Source of the DNA: Limnohabitans sp. TEGF004
GTDB taxonomy: Bacteria > Pseudomonadota > Gammaproteobacteria > Burkholderiales > Burkholderiaceae_C
DNA length: 64,000 bases
Direction: 5' to 3'
NCBI RefSeq assembly: GCF_027924965.1
Contig: NZ_AP027056.1
Span: 1,054,001-1,118,000, forward strand
The notes below the pieces were generated by a model. That model searched no databases and was not told the origin of the DNA. It was given only the letters and a program-made list of their open reading frames with translations. The position numbers and the translations under genes are program-made. Shown piece after piece: positions 21,377 through 29,143 of the stretch (position 1 is its first letter; the number at the start of each line of letters is the position of its first letter).

Positions 21377-22288
21377 TTAGAGCGTGACCACTTCTTTGTG
21401 ACCCAAGCGGTTTGAGTAACGCACTTTGCCGCCCGTGGTTTCTAGCTCCACGCGAGCACTGCGGCCTGCGTATACATGGTGCTTGAGCCATTCCAGCTCT
21501 TGCTTGGTTTCGGCTTCACCAGCCACCACGCGGCTCCAGCAGCGCAGCTCTGCAGACCAGCGGTAGTTACGTGCTTTGAGCTTGTCCTTGGTCTCAAACG
21601 GCGAGTTGATGGCGTACACCTTTTGCTGCGGCTTGTTCAAAGTCATCAGCACGGCAAGCAGAGCCGTTTGTTGGCTTTGCGGCAGTACTTGATTGAGTAG
21701 CTCAAGCAGCGCCCAGCAATCGGCCTCGGCGCGGTGGGCTTCGTAAAAGTAGCCTTGGGTGCTGAGCAAATACTCCAGCTTGGCGGAGCCAAAGCCTTCT
21801 TCGCGCCAGTCAATGTCTTTGATGCTGCATGCCCAGTTGAGCTGCTCAAACAGCGGCCAGCGAGCTTCGACGAAGGGGCGGTCAAATTGGGCGTTGTGGG
21901 CAATGACCACGTCCACGTTTTTCAAAAACTCAGCCACGCGCGCATCGTCAATGTGGTGGCCTTTCACCATCTCGTCGGTGATGTGGTGCACGGCAATGGT
22001 CGCGGGGGGAATGGCAAAGCCTGGGTCTTCTAGCTCATCAAACACATCGCTCACGCGGTAGACCACGCCTGTGACGGGGTCGAATTCAAAGGCCAGCATG
22101 CCCAGCTCAATCACGCGGTCTTGGGCCACGTCAAAGCCGGTGGTCTCGGTGTCGAGCACCACGCCTTTGCTGAGCTTTTGGCCGGGGGCGGGGGTGTTGA
22201 ACACACGGCCAGGCACGAGGCGGCGAAGCACGCGGTAGTCTGGGTGTTGTTCGAGTTGTTGGGCGAGTTGTTCGATGTCTTGAGTCAT
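21377..22288 (-). CDS. DEDDh 3'-5' exonuclease (DnaQ/PolC epsilon-like)
   Basis: From ATG at 22288 the protein has 303 residues. The exonuclease domain (about 45-215) shows all acidic motifs: GVVLDTETTGFD (Asp, Glu), VIAHNAQFDRPF (Asp) and AHRAEADCWALLELL (His, Asp), defining the DEDDh class. About 90 further residues (KVYAINSPFETKDKLKARNY onward) form an extra C-terminal domain that resembles the small domain following this exonuclease type in betaproteobacteria. Role in DNA proofreading or repair is inferred from the family. It ends at the shared terminator and lies downstream of an MFS gene with 11 bases between. Confidence 0.85.
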   Translation of the reverse strand: MTQDIEQLAQQLEQHPDYRVLRRLVPGRVFNTPAPGQKLSKGVVLDTETTGFDVAQDRVIELGMLAFEFDPVTGVVYRVSDVFDELEDPGFAIPPATIAVHHITDEMVKGHHIDDARVAEFLKNVDVVIAHNAQFDRPFVEARWPLFEQLNWACSIKDIDWREEGFGSAKLEYLLSTQGYFYEAHRAEADCWALLELLNQVLPQSQQTALLAVLMTLNKPQQKVYAINSPFETKDKLKARNYRWSAELRCWSRVVAGEAETKQELEWLKHHVYAGRSARVELETTGGKVRYSNRLGHKEVVTL

Positions 22289-22299
22289 AGGGGCTAATG

Positions 22300-23517
22300 T
22301 TAAGCGTGGTCGGCCTGTGTCGCGTTGCGTTTGGCAATGGCATGTGACAAAAAGATGCCCATCGCACAAACCACCAAAGCATCAGCGCCCAAAATCAACG
22401 GCGAGTTGAAGTGGCTCAAGAGTTCAGCCAGTATCAACACGCCAAGCGATTGGCCTAAAAATAAAAAGCCAGCAAACAGCGTCACGCCTGTGCCGCGTGC
22501 GGTGGGCACCATTTGCGTGGCCTTGGCCTGCATGGTGTTGTGAAACATGGCAAACCCAAAGCCAGCAATAAAGCAAGAGGGCAGCGCCAGTTGCCACCAA
22601 GGTGCAAACGCAATCACCAAAAATGCGGCGCCAAAGCTCATGCCGCCGTAACGCGCCAAACCCACTTCTCCAAAGCGTCGAATGGTGATTTTGGCCGTGG
22701 CTATGTAAGCCATGCCCCCTAATCCAAAGAGCGCCGTGGTCCCGCCTGCCAACGTGAGGGAGATGTGGTGCACCTGATGCAAGTGCGCCGCTGTCACGGC
22801 CAATACGCCAAATACAGTGGCGCCTTCAATCAGTGTGATGCTCAGAAAGGTGCGTGCCCATGGGTTATGCGCCACTTGTTGCAGCTGTTTGAAAAAACCT
22901 GTGGGTGCATGTGTTGGGTGCGCGGTGGGGTCCAAATGTTTGAGCTGTTGGCCAAGCAAAAGACTCACGGTGGCAAAAGCCGCGGCCATCAGTGCAAAAG
23001 CCCAGCGCCAACCCAAGGTGTCAGTCAGCAGTCCGCCAAACAACTGGCCAGCCGTGATGCCCAGCATGGTGCCCAAACCCACACGGGCCAAGGTTTCTTG
23101 GCGATGCTCGTAATGCACCACATCGCCCACCCACGCCAATGAGAGCGGAATGATGGCGGCTGCCGCCAATGCGGTGCCGACACGCGCGGCCACAAGAAAC
23201 GTCAAGTCTGCGCTGAGCGCCGACAGCACGCAGCCTACGCTGCAACCGATGGTGGCCAGCATGACGACGCGGTATTTGCCTAAGCGGTCACCTACGGGGC
23301 CATAAAAGAGCTGCATCAAACCGTAGGCGATGGCGAAGAATGAAATGACTCGTGAGGCCTCACTGATGGGCGCATCAAAGACGCGCGACAGCTCGGGCAG
23401 CATGGGGTCGCAAATGCGCTGCAAGGCCATGCTGCAAAACGTTGCCAGCGACAACAAAAAAATCGCCCGACGGGTGGTGGGCGATAGAGCTTCAGGGGCA
23501 GATGTGTTTGTTTTCAA
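22300..23517 (-). CDS. MFS transporter (drug-efflux-like)
   Basis: The 405-residue protein has 12 predicted membrane helices, with the MFS loop motif GPVGDRLGKYRVV after helix 2 and LGWRWAFALMAA in the middle of the N-terminal half, as in DHA1-type drug or metabolite exporters. The start appears to be TTG at 23517: the first membrane helix begins by residue 17 and there is no in-frame ATG or GTG before it. The substrate is unknown. The exonuclease gene follows after 11 bases. Confidence 0.8.
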   Translation of the reverse strand: MKTNTSAPEALSPTTRRAIFLLSLATFCSMALQRICDPMLPELSRVFDAPISEASRVISFFAIAYGLMQLFYGPVGDRLGKYRVVMLATIGCSVGCVLSALSADLTFLVAARVGTALAAAAIIPLSLAWVGDVVHYEHRQETLARVGLGTMLGITAGQLFGGLLTDTLGWRWAFALMAAAFATVSLLLGQQLKHLDPTAHPTHAPTGFFKQLQQVAHNPWARTFLSITLIEGATVFGVLAVTAAHLHQVHHISLTLAGGTTALFGLGGMAYIATAKITIRRFGEVGLARYGGMSFGAAFLVIAFAPWWQLALPSCFIAGFGFAMFHNTMQAKATQMVPTARGTGVTLFAGFLFLGQSLGVLILAELLSHFNSPLILGADALVVCAMGIFLSHAIAKRNATQADHA

Positions 23518-23608
23518 AGCGGTCTGACTTTACCCGTTACCCGCGTTGGGTGCTGTCGCTTGTAAGTCAAAGTCGAAAACTATGAGATGACGGTTTAGCA
23601 TTGGCACT

Positions 23609-24136
23609 ATGAAATTTTTTGTGTCTTTGTTAATTGGTTTGTTGAGTGGGGTGTGTTCATGGGCTTGGGCACAACCCAACCAAGACGCCATGACGGCTGA
23701 GGTGTTGGGCGTTTACTTCACGCCACCTGCAAATGCTGTGGCAGCTATTGTGAGAGCGATTGATGACAGTGAGCGCGAAGTTTTGGTGCAAGCCTATGGC
23801 TTCACCCACAACGCCATTGCACAAGCCTTGATAAGAGCGCACCAACGTGGTGTCGAGGTGCGCGTGTTGCTGGATCGAAAAAGCCAAAGTTCAAACCGCT
23901 ATGTGATGGAGGTGCTGAGCGATGCCCAAATTGAATTGCGCCAAGACGGCAAACATGCCATCGCTCACAACAAGGTGATGGTGATTGACCGAACCATCGT
24001 CATCACGGGCAGTTTCAATTTCACCAACTCTGCGTCCACCCGAAACGCAGAAAACTTTTTGGTTTTGAGATCCGCAGACTTGGCCGAAAAGTACAGCCAG
24101 CAGTGGCAACACCATTGGGCGCACGGAGTGGAGTAA
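23609..24136 (+). CDS. Secreted phospholipase D-fold nuclease (Nuc-like)
   Basis: The 175-residue protein has a signal peptide (about 1-21, ending AWA) and one PLD catalytic motif, HNKVMVIDRTIVITGSFNFTNSA, the His-x-Lys-x4-Asp pattern. One motif per chain and the small size fit the Nuc/EndA group, which dimerises to form the active site and cleaves DNA in the periplasm. FGFTHNAIAQALI-like and RGVEVRVLLDRKS segments are also family-typical. Nuclease rather than lipase activity is inferred from the size and the closest family. It is a single gene divergent from an MFS gene. Confidence 0.85.
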   Translation: MKFFVSLLIGLLSGVCSWAWAQPNQDAMTAEVLGVYFTPPANAVAAIVRAIDDSEREVLVQAYGFTHNAIAQALIRAHQRGVEVRVLLDRKSQSSNRYVMEVLSDAQIELRQDGKHAIAHNKVMVIDRTIVITGSFNFTNSASTRNAENFLVLRSADLAEKYSQQWQHHWAHGVE

Positions 24137-24198
24137 GGGTTTGAAAAGCCAGATTTAGTCTGCCAGCTCTAAAAGCGCACCATTTCGGCGCAAAACCC

Positions 24199-24226
24199 TT
24201 GTCAGTGTGAAACTTATCCCTAAAAT
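24199..24226 (+). promoter_or_regulatory. Promoter of the phasin gene
   Basis: TTGTCA (24199-24204) and TAAAAT (24221-24226) are separated by 16 bases. The start point would fall near 24233, inside the PhbF-like operator. Confidence 0.5.
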
Positions 24227-24234
24227 ACGCGTCA

Positions 24235-24247
24235 TGCTGCACTGCAA
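24235..24247 (+). promoter_or_regulatory. PhbF/PhaR-type operator upstream of the phasin gene
   Basis: TGCTGCACTGCAA fits exactly the pattern TG-N-TGC-N3-GCAA that I recall as the binding consensus of PhbF, the polyhydroxybutyrate-responsive repressor of Herbaspirillum. It overlaps the expected transcription start, a sensible place for repression that is relieved when PHB granules form. Confidence 0.6.
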
Positions 24248-24315
24248 CATAACTTTAGCCAAATGGCCAGGTTCAGAGCAGTTTTAACCATCCTTTTAAA
24301 TTTTGGAGATATGAA

Positions 24316-24861
24316 ATGACTTTGACACCTGAACAAGTAATCGCCGCTAACAAAGCTAATCTGGAAACTCTGGTGGGTTTGACCACCAAAGCTTTCTCTG
24401 GCGTGGAGCAACTCATCGAGTTGAACTTGGCCGCTGCGAAAAGCACTTTGGCTGATTCACAAAAACAAACCAACGCTGCTTTGAGCGTGAAAGACGCACA
24501 AGAGTTGTTGGCTTTGCAAGCCAGCCTGTTCCAACCTTTGGCTGAAAAAGCTGTGGCCTACAACCGTCACTTGGTTGAAATCACCACAGGTACAGGTTCA
24601 CATTTCCAAGGTCACGTGGAATCTAAAGTGGCTGAAGCGCAAAAAGCTTTCCACGACATGGTGGACAACGCTGCTAAAAACGCACCTGCTGGTTCTGAAG
24701 CTGCTGTGGCTGCATTCAAAACTGCAGTTGCCGCTGGTAACAACGCTTTGGAATCTGTGCAAAAAGCTGTCAAGCAAGCCACTGATGTTGCTGAAGCCAA
24801 CTACAAAAACATGACAGAAACAGCTTTGAAAACAGCTAAGCCAGCTGCTAAGAAGCGTTAA
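24316..24861 (+). CDS. Phasin family protein (PHA granule-associated)
   Basis: The 181-residue protein is nearly all predicted amphipathic helix, without a signal peptide, and shows phasin features: TPEQVIAANKANLETLVGL at the N-terminus, GVEQLIELNLAAAKSTL, and an Ala/Lys-rich tail (KTAKPAAKKR). Phasins coat polyhydroxyalkanoate granules and set their number and size. The gene has a GGAGAT ribosome-binding site, a promoter with a PhbF-type operator and a terminator, so it is a stand-alone unit. No pha biosynthesis genes lie in the window. Confidence 0.92.
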   Translation: MTLTPEQVIAANKANLETLVGLTTKAFSGVEQLIELNLAAAKSTLADSQKQTNAALSVKDAQELLALQASLFQPLAEKAVAYNRHLVEITTGTGSHFQGHVESKVAEAQKAFHDMVDNAAKNAPAGSEAAVAAFKTAVAAGNNALESVQKAVKQATDVAEANYKNMTETALKTAKPAAKKR

Positions 24862-24886
24862 TTTTCAAGGTCCTCCAAGACAACTG

Positions 24887-24912
24887 AAACGGCTCCTTCG
24901 GGAGCCGTTTTT
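24887..24912 (+). terminator. Rho-independent terminator after the phasin gene
   Basis: AAACGGCTCC paired with GGAGCCGTTT around a stable TTCG tetraloop (24887-24910), followed by T residues. Confidence 0.9.
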
Positions 24913-24953
24913 CGTATGTGCTTAACATTGGGTCAAAACACAGGAGAGCAGCG

Positions 24954-26063
24954 GTGGATAAAGTAGATGGTGTGGTGATTGGCGCAGGTGTGGTGGGCTT
25001 GGCTGCGGCGCGTGCTTTGATTCAGGCGGCACCAGAAACTGCTCGCGAGTGGTTGGTGTTGGAAGCGGCAGACGCCATTGGCACGGGCACCAGTTCGCGC
25101 AACAGCGAAGTCATTCACGCAGGCATTTACTACCCGCAAGGCTCGCTCAAGGCCAAGTTGTGCGTGCAAGGTCGCGACATGCTGTATGCCTATGCGGCAG
25201 AGCGCGGTGTGTCGTACCAGCGCTGTGGCAAATTGATTGTGGCGACACATGTGGAGCAACTCCCTGCACTTCATGCCGTTTTGCAAAAGGCCCACGCCAA
25301 TGGCGTGACCGATGTGGTGCTGCTTACCGCCGAGCAAGCGCAATCGATGGAGCCCGCGCTGTCATGCGTGGCAGCCTTGCATTCACCCAGCACGGGCATT
25401 GTGGACAGTCACGGTTTGATGCTGAGTTTGCAAGGTGATTTTGAAAATGCAGGCGGCATCGTGGCCTTGAATTCGCCTGTTGCTTCAGCCGTGTGTCGCG
25501 AAGATGGCATCGTGGTGCGCATGGCCGATGGCTCTGAGTTGTTGGCGCAAACGGTGGTGAATGCAGCAGGGCTGACCGCGCCTTGGTTGGCGAAACGTTT
25601 TGAAGGGTTGGCCGCGCAGCATGTGCCGCAGGCTTACTTTGCCAAAGGCAACTATTTCACGCTCTCAGGCAAGTCAGCGTTTTCGCGTTTGATTTATCCC
25701 GTGCCCGAAGCCGCAGGTTTGGGCGTGCACTTGACGCTTGACCTGGGCGGTCAGGCCAAGTTTGGACCTGATGTGCAATGGGTGGACGGCCCTGATGATT
25801 TGGCGGTGTCCACCGAGCATGAGCAAGCGTTTTACGACGCCGTACGCAAGTATTGGCCAGCCTTGGGTGATGGTGCGTTGCAAGCTGGCTATGCGGGCAT
25901 TCGCCCCAAAATATCTGGCCCCAACGCCGAAGCTGCTGATTTTTGTATCCAAGGCCCAGACGTGCATGGCGTGAAAGACTTGGTGAATTTGTTTGGCATT
26001 GAGTCACCAGGCTTGACGAGTGCGCTGGCGATCGGTGATGCCGTTGTTCAGGCCTTGCAGTAA
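24954..26063 (+). CDS. FAD-dependent oxidoreductase (L-2-hydroxyglutarate dehydrogenase-like)
   Basis: The 369-residue protein starts with a Rossmann FAD-binding motif, [17 protein letters not shown], followed by the DAO-family segment [17 protein letters not shown], which is characteristic of the LhgO branch. A second FAD-contact is [13 protein letters not shown], and the C-terminus has GIRPKISGP and [14 protein letters not shown]. The family oxidises 2-hydroxy acids such as L-2-hydroxyglutarate; the exact substrate is inferred. I choose GTG at 24954 because CAGGAGAG sits six bases upstream; an earlier frame start at 24918 would lie almost on the phasin terminator and lacks such a site. Confidence 0.87.
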   Translation: MDKVDGVVIGAGVVGLAAARALIQAAPETAREWLVLEAADAIGTGTSSRNSEVIHAGIYYPQGSLKAKLCVQGRDMLYAYAAERGVSYQRCGKLIVATHVEQLPALHAVLQKAHANGVTDVVLLTAEQAQSMEPALSCVAALHSPSTGIVDSHGLMLSLQGDFENAGGIVALNSPVASAVCREDGIVVRMADGSELLAQTVVNAAGLTAPWLAKRFEGLAAQHVPQAYFAKGNYFTLSGKSAFSRLIYPVPEAAGLGVHLTLDLGGQAKFGPDVQWVDGPDDLAVSTEHEQAFYDAVRKYWPALGDGALQAGYAGIRPKISGPNAEAADFCIQGPDVHGVKDLVNLFGIESPGLTSALAIGDAVVQALQ

Positions 26064-26073
26064 AGTTGCACGC

Positions 26074-26556
26074 ATGAATAAACGCTTATTCCTTGGCGTT
26101 TGCATGACGCAATTTTTGTTGGCTTGCTCGACGGTGTCGCGTCAATCGACCACATCGCAAAGCTACCCCAACAACCCCGCTAAGCGCCAAGACATCGTCA
26201 TGCAAGCCATGGCCATGCTAGATCGCGGCTACACCTATGGCGGTAAAAAACTCCATACGGGGTTTGACTGTTCGGGCTTGGTGACCTTTGTGTACAAAGA
26301 GTCCGCTGGCATTGCGATCAAAGGCAGCGCGGCACAAATGGCAGAGGCTGCACGTCCCGTCAATGCGTCGCAGGCCCATCCTGGTGACTTGGTGTTTTTC
26401 AACACCTTGGGCAGTCCGTTTTCCCATGTGGGCATCTACATTGGCGATGGCAAATTTGTGCACGCAGCCAACGAGCGAACCGGTGTGAAAACCGAGCGCT
26501 TGAGCCATAGCTATTGGTCAAAACGCTTTGAGGGTTATCGCACGGTTTTTGCCTGA
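26074..26556 (+). CDS. NlpC/P60 family peptidoglycan hydrolase, lipoprotein
   Basis: The 160-residue protein has a lipoprotein signal peptide with lipobox LLAC (Cys about 17) and an NlpC/P60 domain: catalytic Cys in HTGFDCSGLVTFVY, His in SPFSHVGIYIGDGKFVHA, and the polar third residue in the following strand. Such enzymes cleave D-Glu-diaminopimelate bonds in peptidoglycan stems; the protein would act in the periplasm on the wall. It starts 10 bases after the preceding dehydrogenase gene on the same strand. Confidence 0.9.
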   Translation: MNKRLFLGVCMTQFLLACSTVSRQSTTSQSYPNNPAKRQDIVMQAMAMLDRGYTYGGKKLHTGFDCSGLVTFVYKESAGIAIKGSAAQMAEAARPVNASQAHPGDLVFFNTLGSPFSHVGIYIGDGKFVHAANERTGVKTERLSHSYWSKRFEGYRTVFA

Positions 26557-26616
26557 GGTTGAGCCGTAGGCCAGTTTGCTTTTCGCGCGGAGTTACCCGT
26601 CACGAAAGCTTGCTGC

Positions 26617-27699
26617 TTATTTAGTGCGATCGCGAATGGCCAACGCAGCCTCTTTCACGAGTGCTGGGCCTTTGTAAATCAGACCGGTGTAAATCTGCAC
26701 CACATCCGCACCTGCTTTGATTTTCGCTACGGCATCGGCGCCGCTCAAGATGCCACCCACGCCGATGATGGGGAAGTTGGGGCCCATCGCCGCGCGCAAC
26801 TGGCGAATGACTTCGTTGCTTTTCTCGAACACGGGGGCACCTGAAAGGCCGCCTGTTTCGTCGGCGTGTGCCATGCCTTGCACGGCGTCGCGGGCGATCG
26901 TTGTATTCGTCGCAATCACGCCCCAAGATGGCGTGCCTTCGTGCACACAGTGACGCTTCAACGTGGCCGCAATCACCGCGATTTGATCGCTGTCCAAATC
27001 AGGCGCAATCTTGATGAACACCGGCACTTGCTTGTTGTGTTGCTGAGCCAACTCCGCGCGGCGTTTGGCGAGCGTGCCAATGAGTGCATCCAGCGCTTCG
27101 TCGCTTTGCAGCTCGCGCAAGTTTTTGGTGTTGGGGCTGGAGATGTTCACCGTCACATAGTCGGCGTGTGGGTAGACGCCATCAAGGCAAATCAAATAAT
27201 CGTCAGCCGCATTCTCAATGGGCGTGGCGGCGTTCTTGCCGATGTTGAGGCCAAGCAACATGGGCGTGCCACCATGCTTGGTTGAGTTGCTGCGGAACTT
27301 CGCCAGCTTCACATTGGCCAAGAAAGCATCCAAACCTTCGTTGTTAAAGCCCAAGCGGTTAATCAATGCATTGGCTTCGGGTAAACGGAACATGCGCGGC
27401 TTGGGGTTGCCCGGCTGGCCTTTGGGCGTGACGGTGCCCACTTCCACAAAACCAAAACCCATCGCGGCCAAGCCGTCAATGCAGTGCGCGTTTTTGTCCA
27501 AGCCTGCGGCCAAGCCCACACGGTTGGGGAAGTTCAAACCTGCCAGTTGAACGGGGTCTTGCACGCGCTCTTGGCAATAGGCCCACGCCAGCGGCGTGTT
27601 TTGCGTGCGGGCCAGCATGGCCAGCGTGTGCTCATGGGCGGTTTCGGGAGCACAAGCAAACAGAAATGGGCGGGCGAGGGAATAAGGCAACAACGACAT
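26617..27699 (-). CDS. pyrD: Dihydroorotate dehydrogenase (quinone), class 2
   Basis: From ATG at 27699 the protein has 360 residues, the normal class 2 length, with an N-terminal amphipathic helix region ([20 protein letters not shown]) that associates with the membrane. Class 2 hallmarks follow: [50 protein letters not shown] with the catalytic Ser, VFIKIAPDL, and [20 protein letters not shown]. It oxidises dihydroorotate with quinone as acceptor in pyrimidine synthesis. A longer upstream reading would enter the rpiA promoter region and is rejected. It is divergent from rpiA across 41 bases. Confidence 0.96.
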   Translation of the reverse strand: MSLLPYSLARPFLFACAPETAHEHTLAMLARTQNTPLAWAYCQERVQDPVQLAGLNFPNRVGLAAGLDKNAHCIDGLAAMGFGFVEVGTVTPKGQPGNPKPRMFRLPEANALINRLGFNNEGLDAFLANVKLAKFRSNSTKHGGTPMLLGLNIGKNAATPIENAADDYLICLDGVYPHADYVTVNISSPNTKNLRELQSDEALDALIGTLAKRRAELAQQHNKQVPVFIKIAPDLDSDQIAVIAATLKRHCVHEGTPSWGVIATNTTIARDAVQGMAHADETGGLSGAPVFEKSNEVIRQLRAAMGPNFPIIGVGGILSGADAVAKIKAGADVVQIYTGLIYKGPALVKEAALAIRDRTK

Positions 27700-27740
27700 G
27701 GATAATCTCAAGCTTTTATAAAACCCTCGGATTTTCGCCC

Positions 27741-28439
27741 ATGAACACGCCCACAGCTGCCACACCTTTGTCTCAAGATGAATTGAAAACTTTGGTGGGC
27801 CAAGCCGCCTTGCAATATGTGGTGCCCGGCGAAGTGGTGGGTGTGGGGACAGGCTCAACGGTGAACAAGTTCATCGACGCCTTGGCCACCATGAAAGACC
27901 AAATCAAAGGCGCGGTGTCTAGCTCGGTGGCGTCCACTGAACGCTTGCAAGCTTTAGGCATCCCAGTGTTTGAAGCCGCCGAGGTGGAAAGCCTGTCGGT
28001 CTACATCGACGGTGCGGACGAAATCGATCACCAAGGCCACATGGTCAAAGGCGGCGGTGCGGCGTTGACCCGCGAAAAAATTGTGGCTGCGCAATCCAAA
28101 ATGTTTGTGTGCATTGCCGATGAAAGCAAGCTGGTCGATGCACTGGGCGCGTTCCCGTTGCCCGTGGAAGTCATCCCCATGGCCACCGCGCGCGTGATGC
28201 GCCAATTCGCTGCGATGGGCGGCAGCGCCAAGGTGCGTTTGAAAGACGGTCAACCGCTGGTGACCGACAACGGCCAACACATCGTCGATGTGACGGGTTT
28301 GAAAATCAGCGACCCGCTGCAGTTTGAAACCGACGTCAGCCAATGGCCGGGCGTGGTAACGGTGGGTGTGTTTGCCCATCAAAAAGCGCAGGTGTGTTTG
28401 CTGGGCACATCGACCGGCGTGAAGACGCTGAAGTTTTGA
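27741..28439 (+). CDS. rpiA: Ribose-5-phosphate isomerase A
   Basis: The 232-residue protein has the RpiA motifs [17 protein letters not shown] (phosphate loop), [19 protein letters not shown] with the catalytic Asp/Glu region, [16 protein letters not shown] and [10 protein letters not shown]. It interconverts ribose-5-phosphate and ribulose-5-phosphate in the pentose phosphate pathway. The ATG at 27741 is the start common to the family; an upstream ORF extension from 27666 would cover pyrD's start. Its TGA overlaps the start of the next gene. Confidence 0.97.
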   Translation: MNTPTAATPLSQDELKTLVGQAALQYVVPGEVVGVGTGSTVNKFIDALATMKDQIKGAVSSSVASTERLQALGIPVFEAAEVESLSVYIDGADEIDHQGHMVKGGGAALTREKIVAAQSKMFVCIADESKLVDALGAFPLPVEVIPMATARVMRQFAAMGGSAKVRLKDGQPLVTDNGQHIVDVTGLKISDPLQFETDVSQWPGVVTVGVFAHQKAQVCLLGTSTGVKTLKF

Positions 28440-29140
28440 AAAGCCTAGGCACTTCGTATCGAGCTTTGGTGCTGGGTGCATCAGGTGCGCTGGGGAGTGC
28501 TTTTGTTGAAGCCTTGAAGGGCGACGCAGCATGCACCGACGTGGTGGGCTTGTCGCGCAATTCGCAACCTGCATTTCGTTTAGAAGACGAGGCCAGCATG
28601 GCAGCTGCGGCTACTGAGCTGGCCGCCCAATCTCAAGGCCCGTTTCACCTCATCATCGATGCCACAGGTGCGCTCAGCATTGACGGGCAGGGGCCAGAAA
28701 AACACATGGGTGCACTCAACGCCGCGCAACTGGCGCGTGCGTTTGAAGTCAACACCATTGGCCCCGCGTTGTTGCTCAAACACTTTGTACCTTTGCTCGC
28801 TATTGAGCAGCGCAGCATTTACGCCAAGCTATCAGCGCGCGTGGGCAGCATCAGCGACAACGGCAAAGGCGGTTGGTATGGCTACCGTGCAGCCAAAGCA
28901 GCATTGAACATGGTGCTGCAAACCGCAGCGATTGAAGCCGCCCGTAAACGCCCACAACTCGTAGTGGCTGCTATGCAGCCCGGCACAGTGGCATCCAATT
29001 TGTCAGCGCCGTTTGTGCCGGCGCAAGACTGCCTTACGCCCGCGCAATCGGTGGCGGGTTTACTCAGTGCTTTGGATGATTTGCCAGCGAAAGCCGCTGC
29101 GCACTTTGTGGATTACAAAGGCGCAGCGATTCCTTGGTGA
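28436..29140 (+). CDS. SDR-family oxidoreductase (CsgA/sniffer-like)
   Basis: The protein has about 234 residues, with the Rossmann glycine motif [14 protein letters not shown] near the N-terminus, a conserved Asn region ([13 protein letters not shown]), Ser in [12 protein letters not shown] and the catalytic Tyr-x3-Lys in [13 protein letters not shown]. This short-chain dehydrogenase branch (CsgA-like, with the late SDN-x-x-GG-W-Y-Y/S-R motif) is common but mostly uncharacterised. The start is most likely TTG at 28436, which overlaps the rpiA stop as TTGA; no ATG exists before the glycine motif. The next gene is convergent with only 3 bases between the stops. Confidence 0.82.
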   Translation: MKSLGTSYRALVLGASGALGSAFVEALKGDAACTDVVGLSRNSQPAFRLEDEASMAAAATELAAQSQGPFHLIIDATGALSIDGQGPEKHMGALNAAQLARAFEVNTIGPALLLKHFVPLLAIEQRSIYAKLSARVGSISDNGKGGWYGYRAAKAALNMVLQTAAIEAARKRPQLVVAAMQPGTVASNLSAPFVPAQDCLTPAQSVAGLLSALDDLPAKAAAHFVDYKGAAIPW

Positions 29141-29143
29141 TGC

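Noticed and set aside
24918..24953. Start of the FAD oxidoreductase at 24918
   Set aside because: It lies six bases after the phasin terminator and lacks a ribosome-binding site; GTG 24954 has CAGGAGAG at the right distance.
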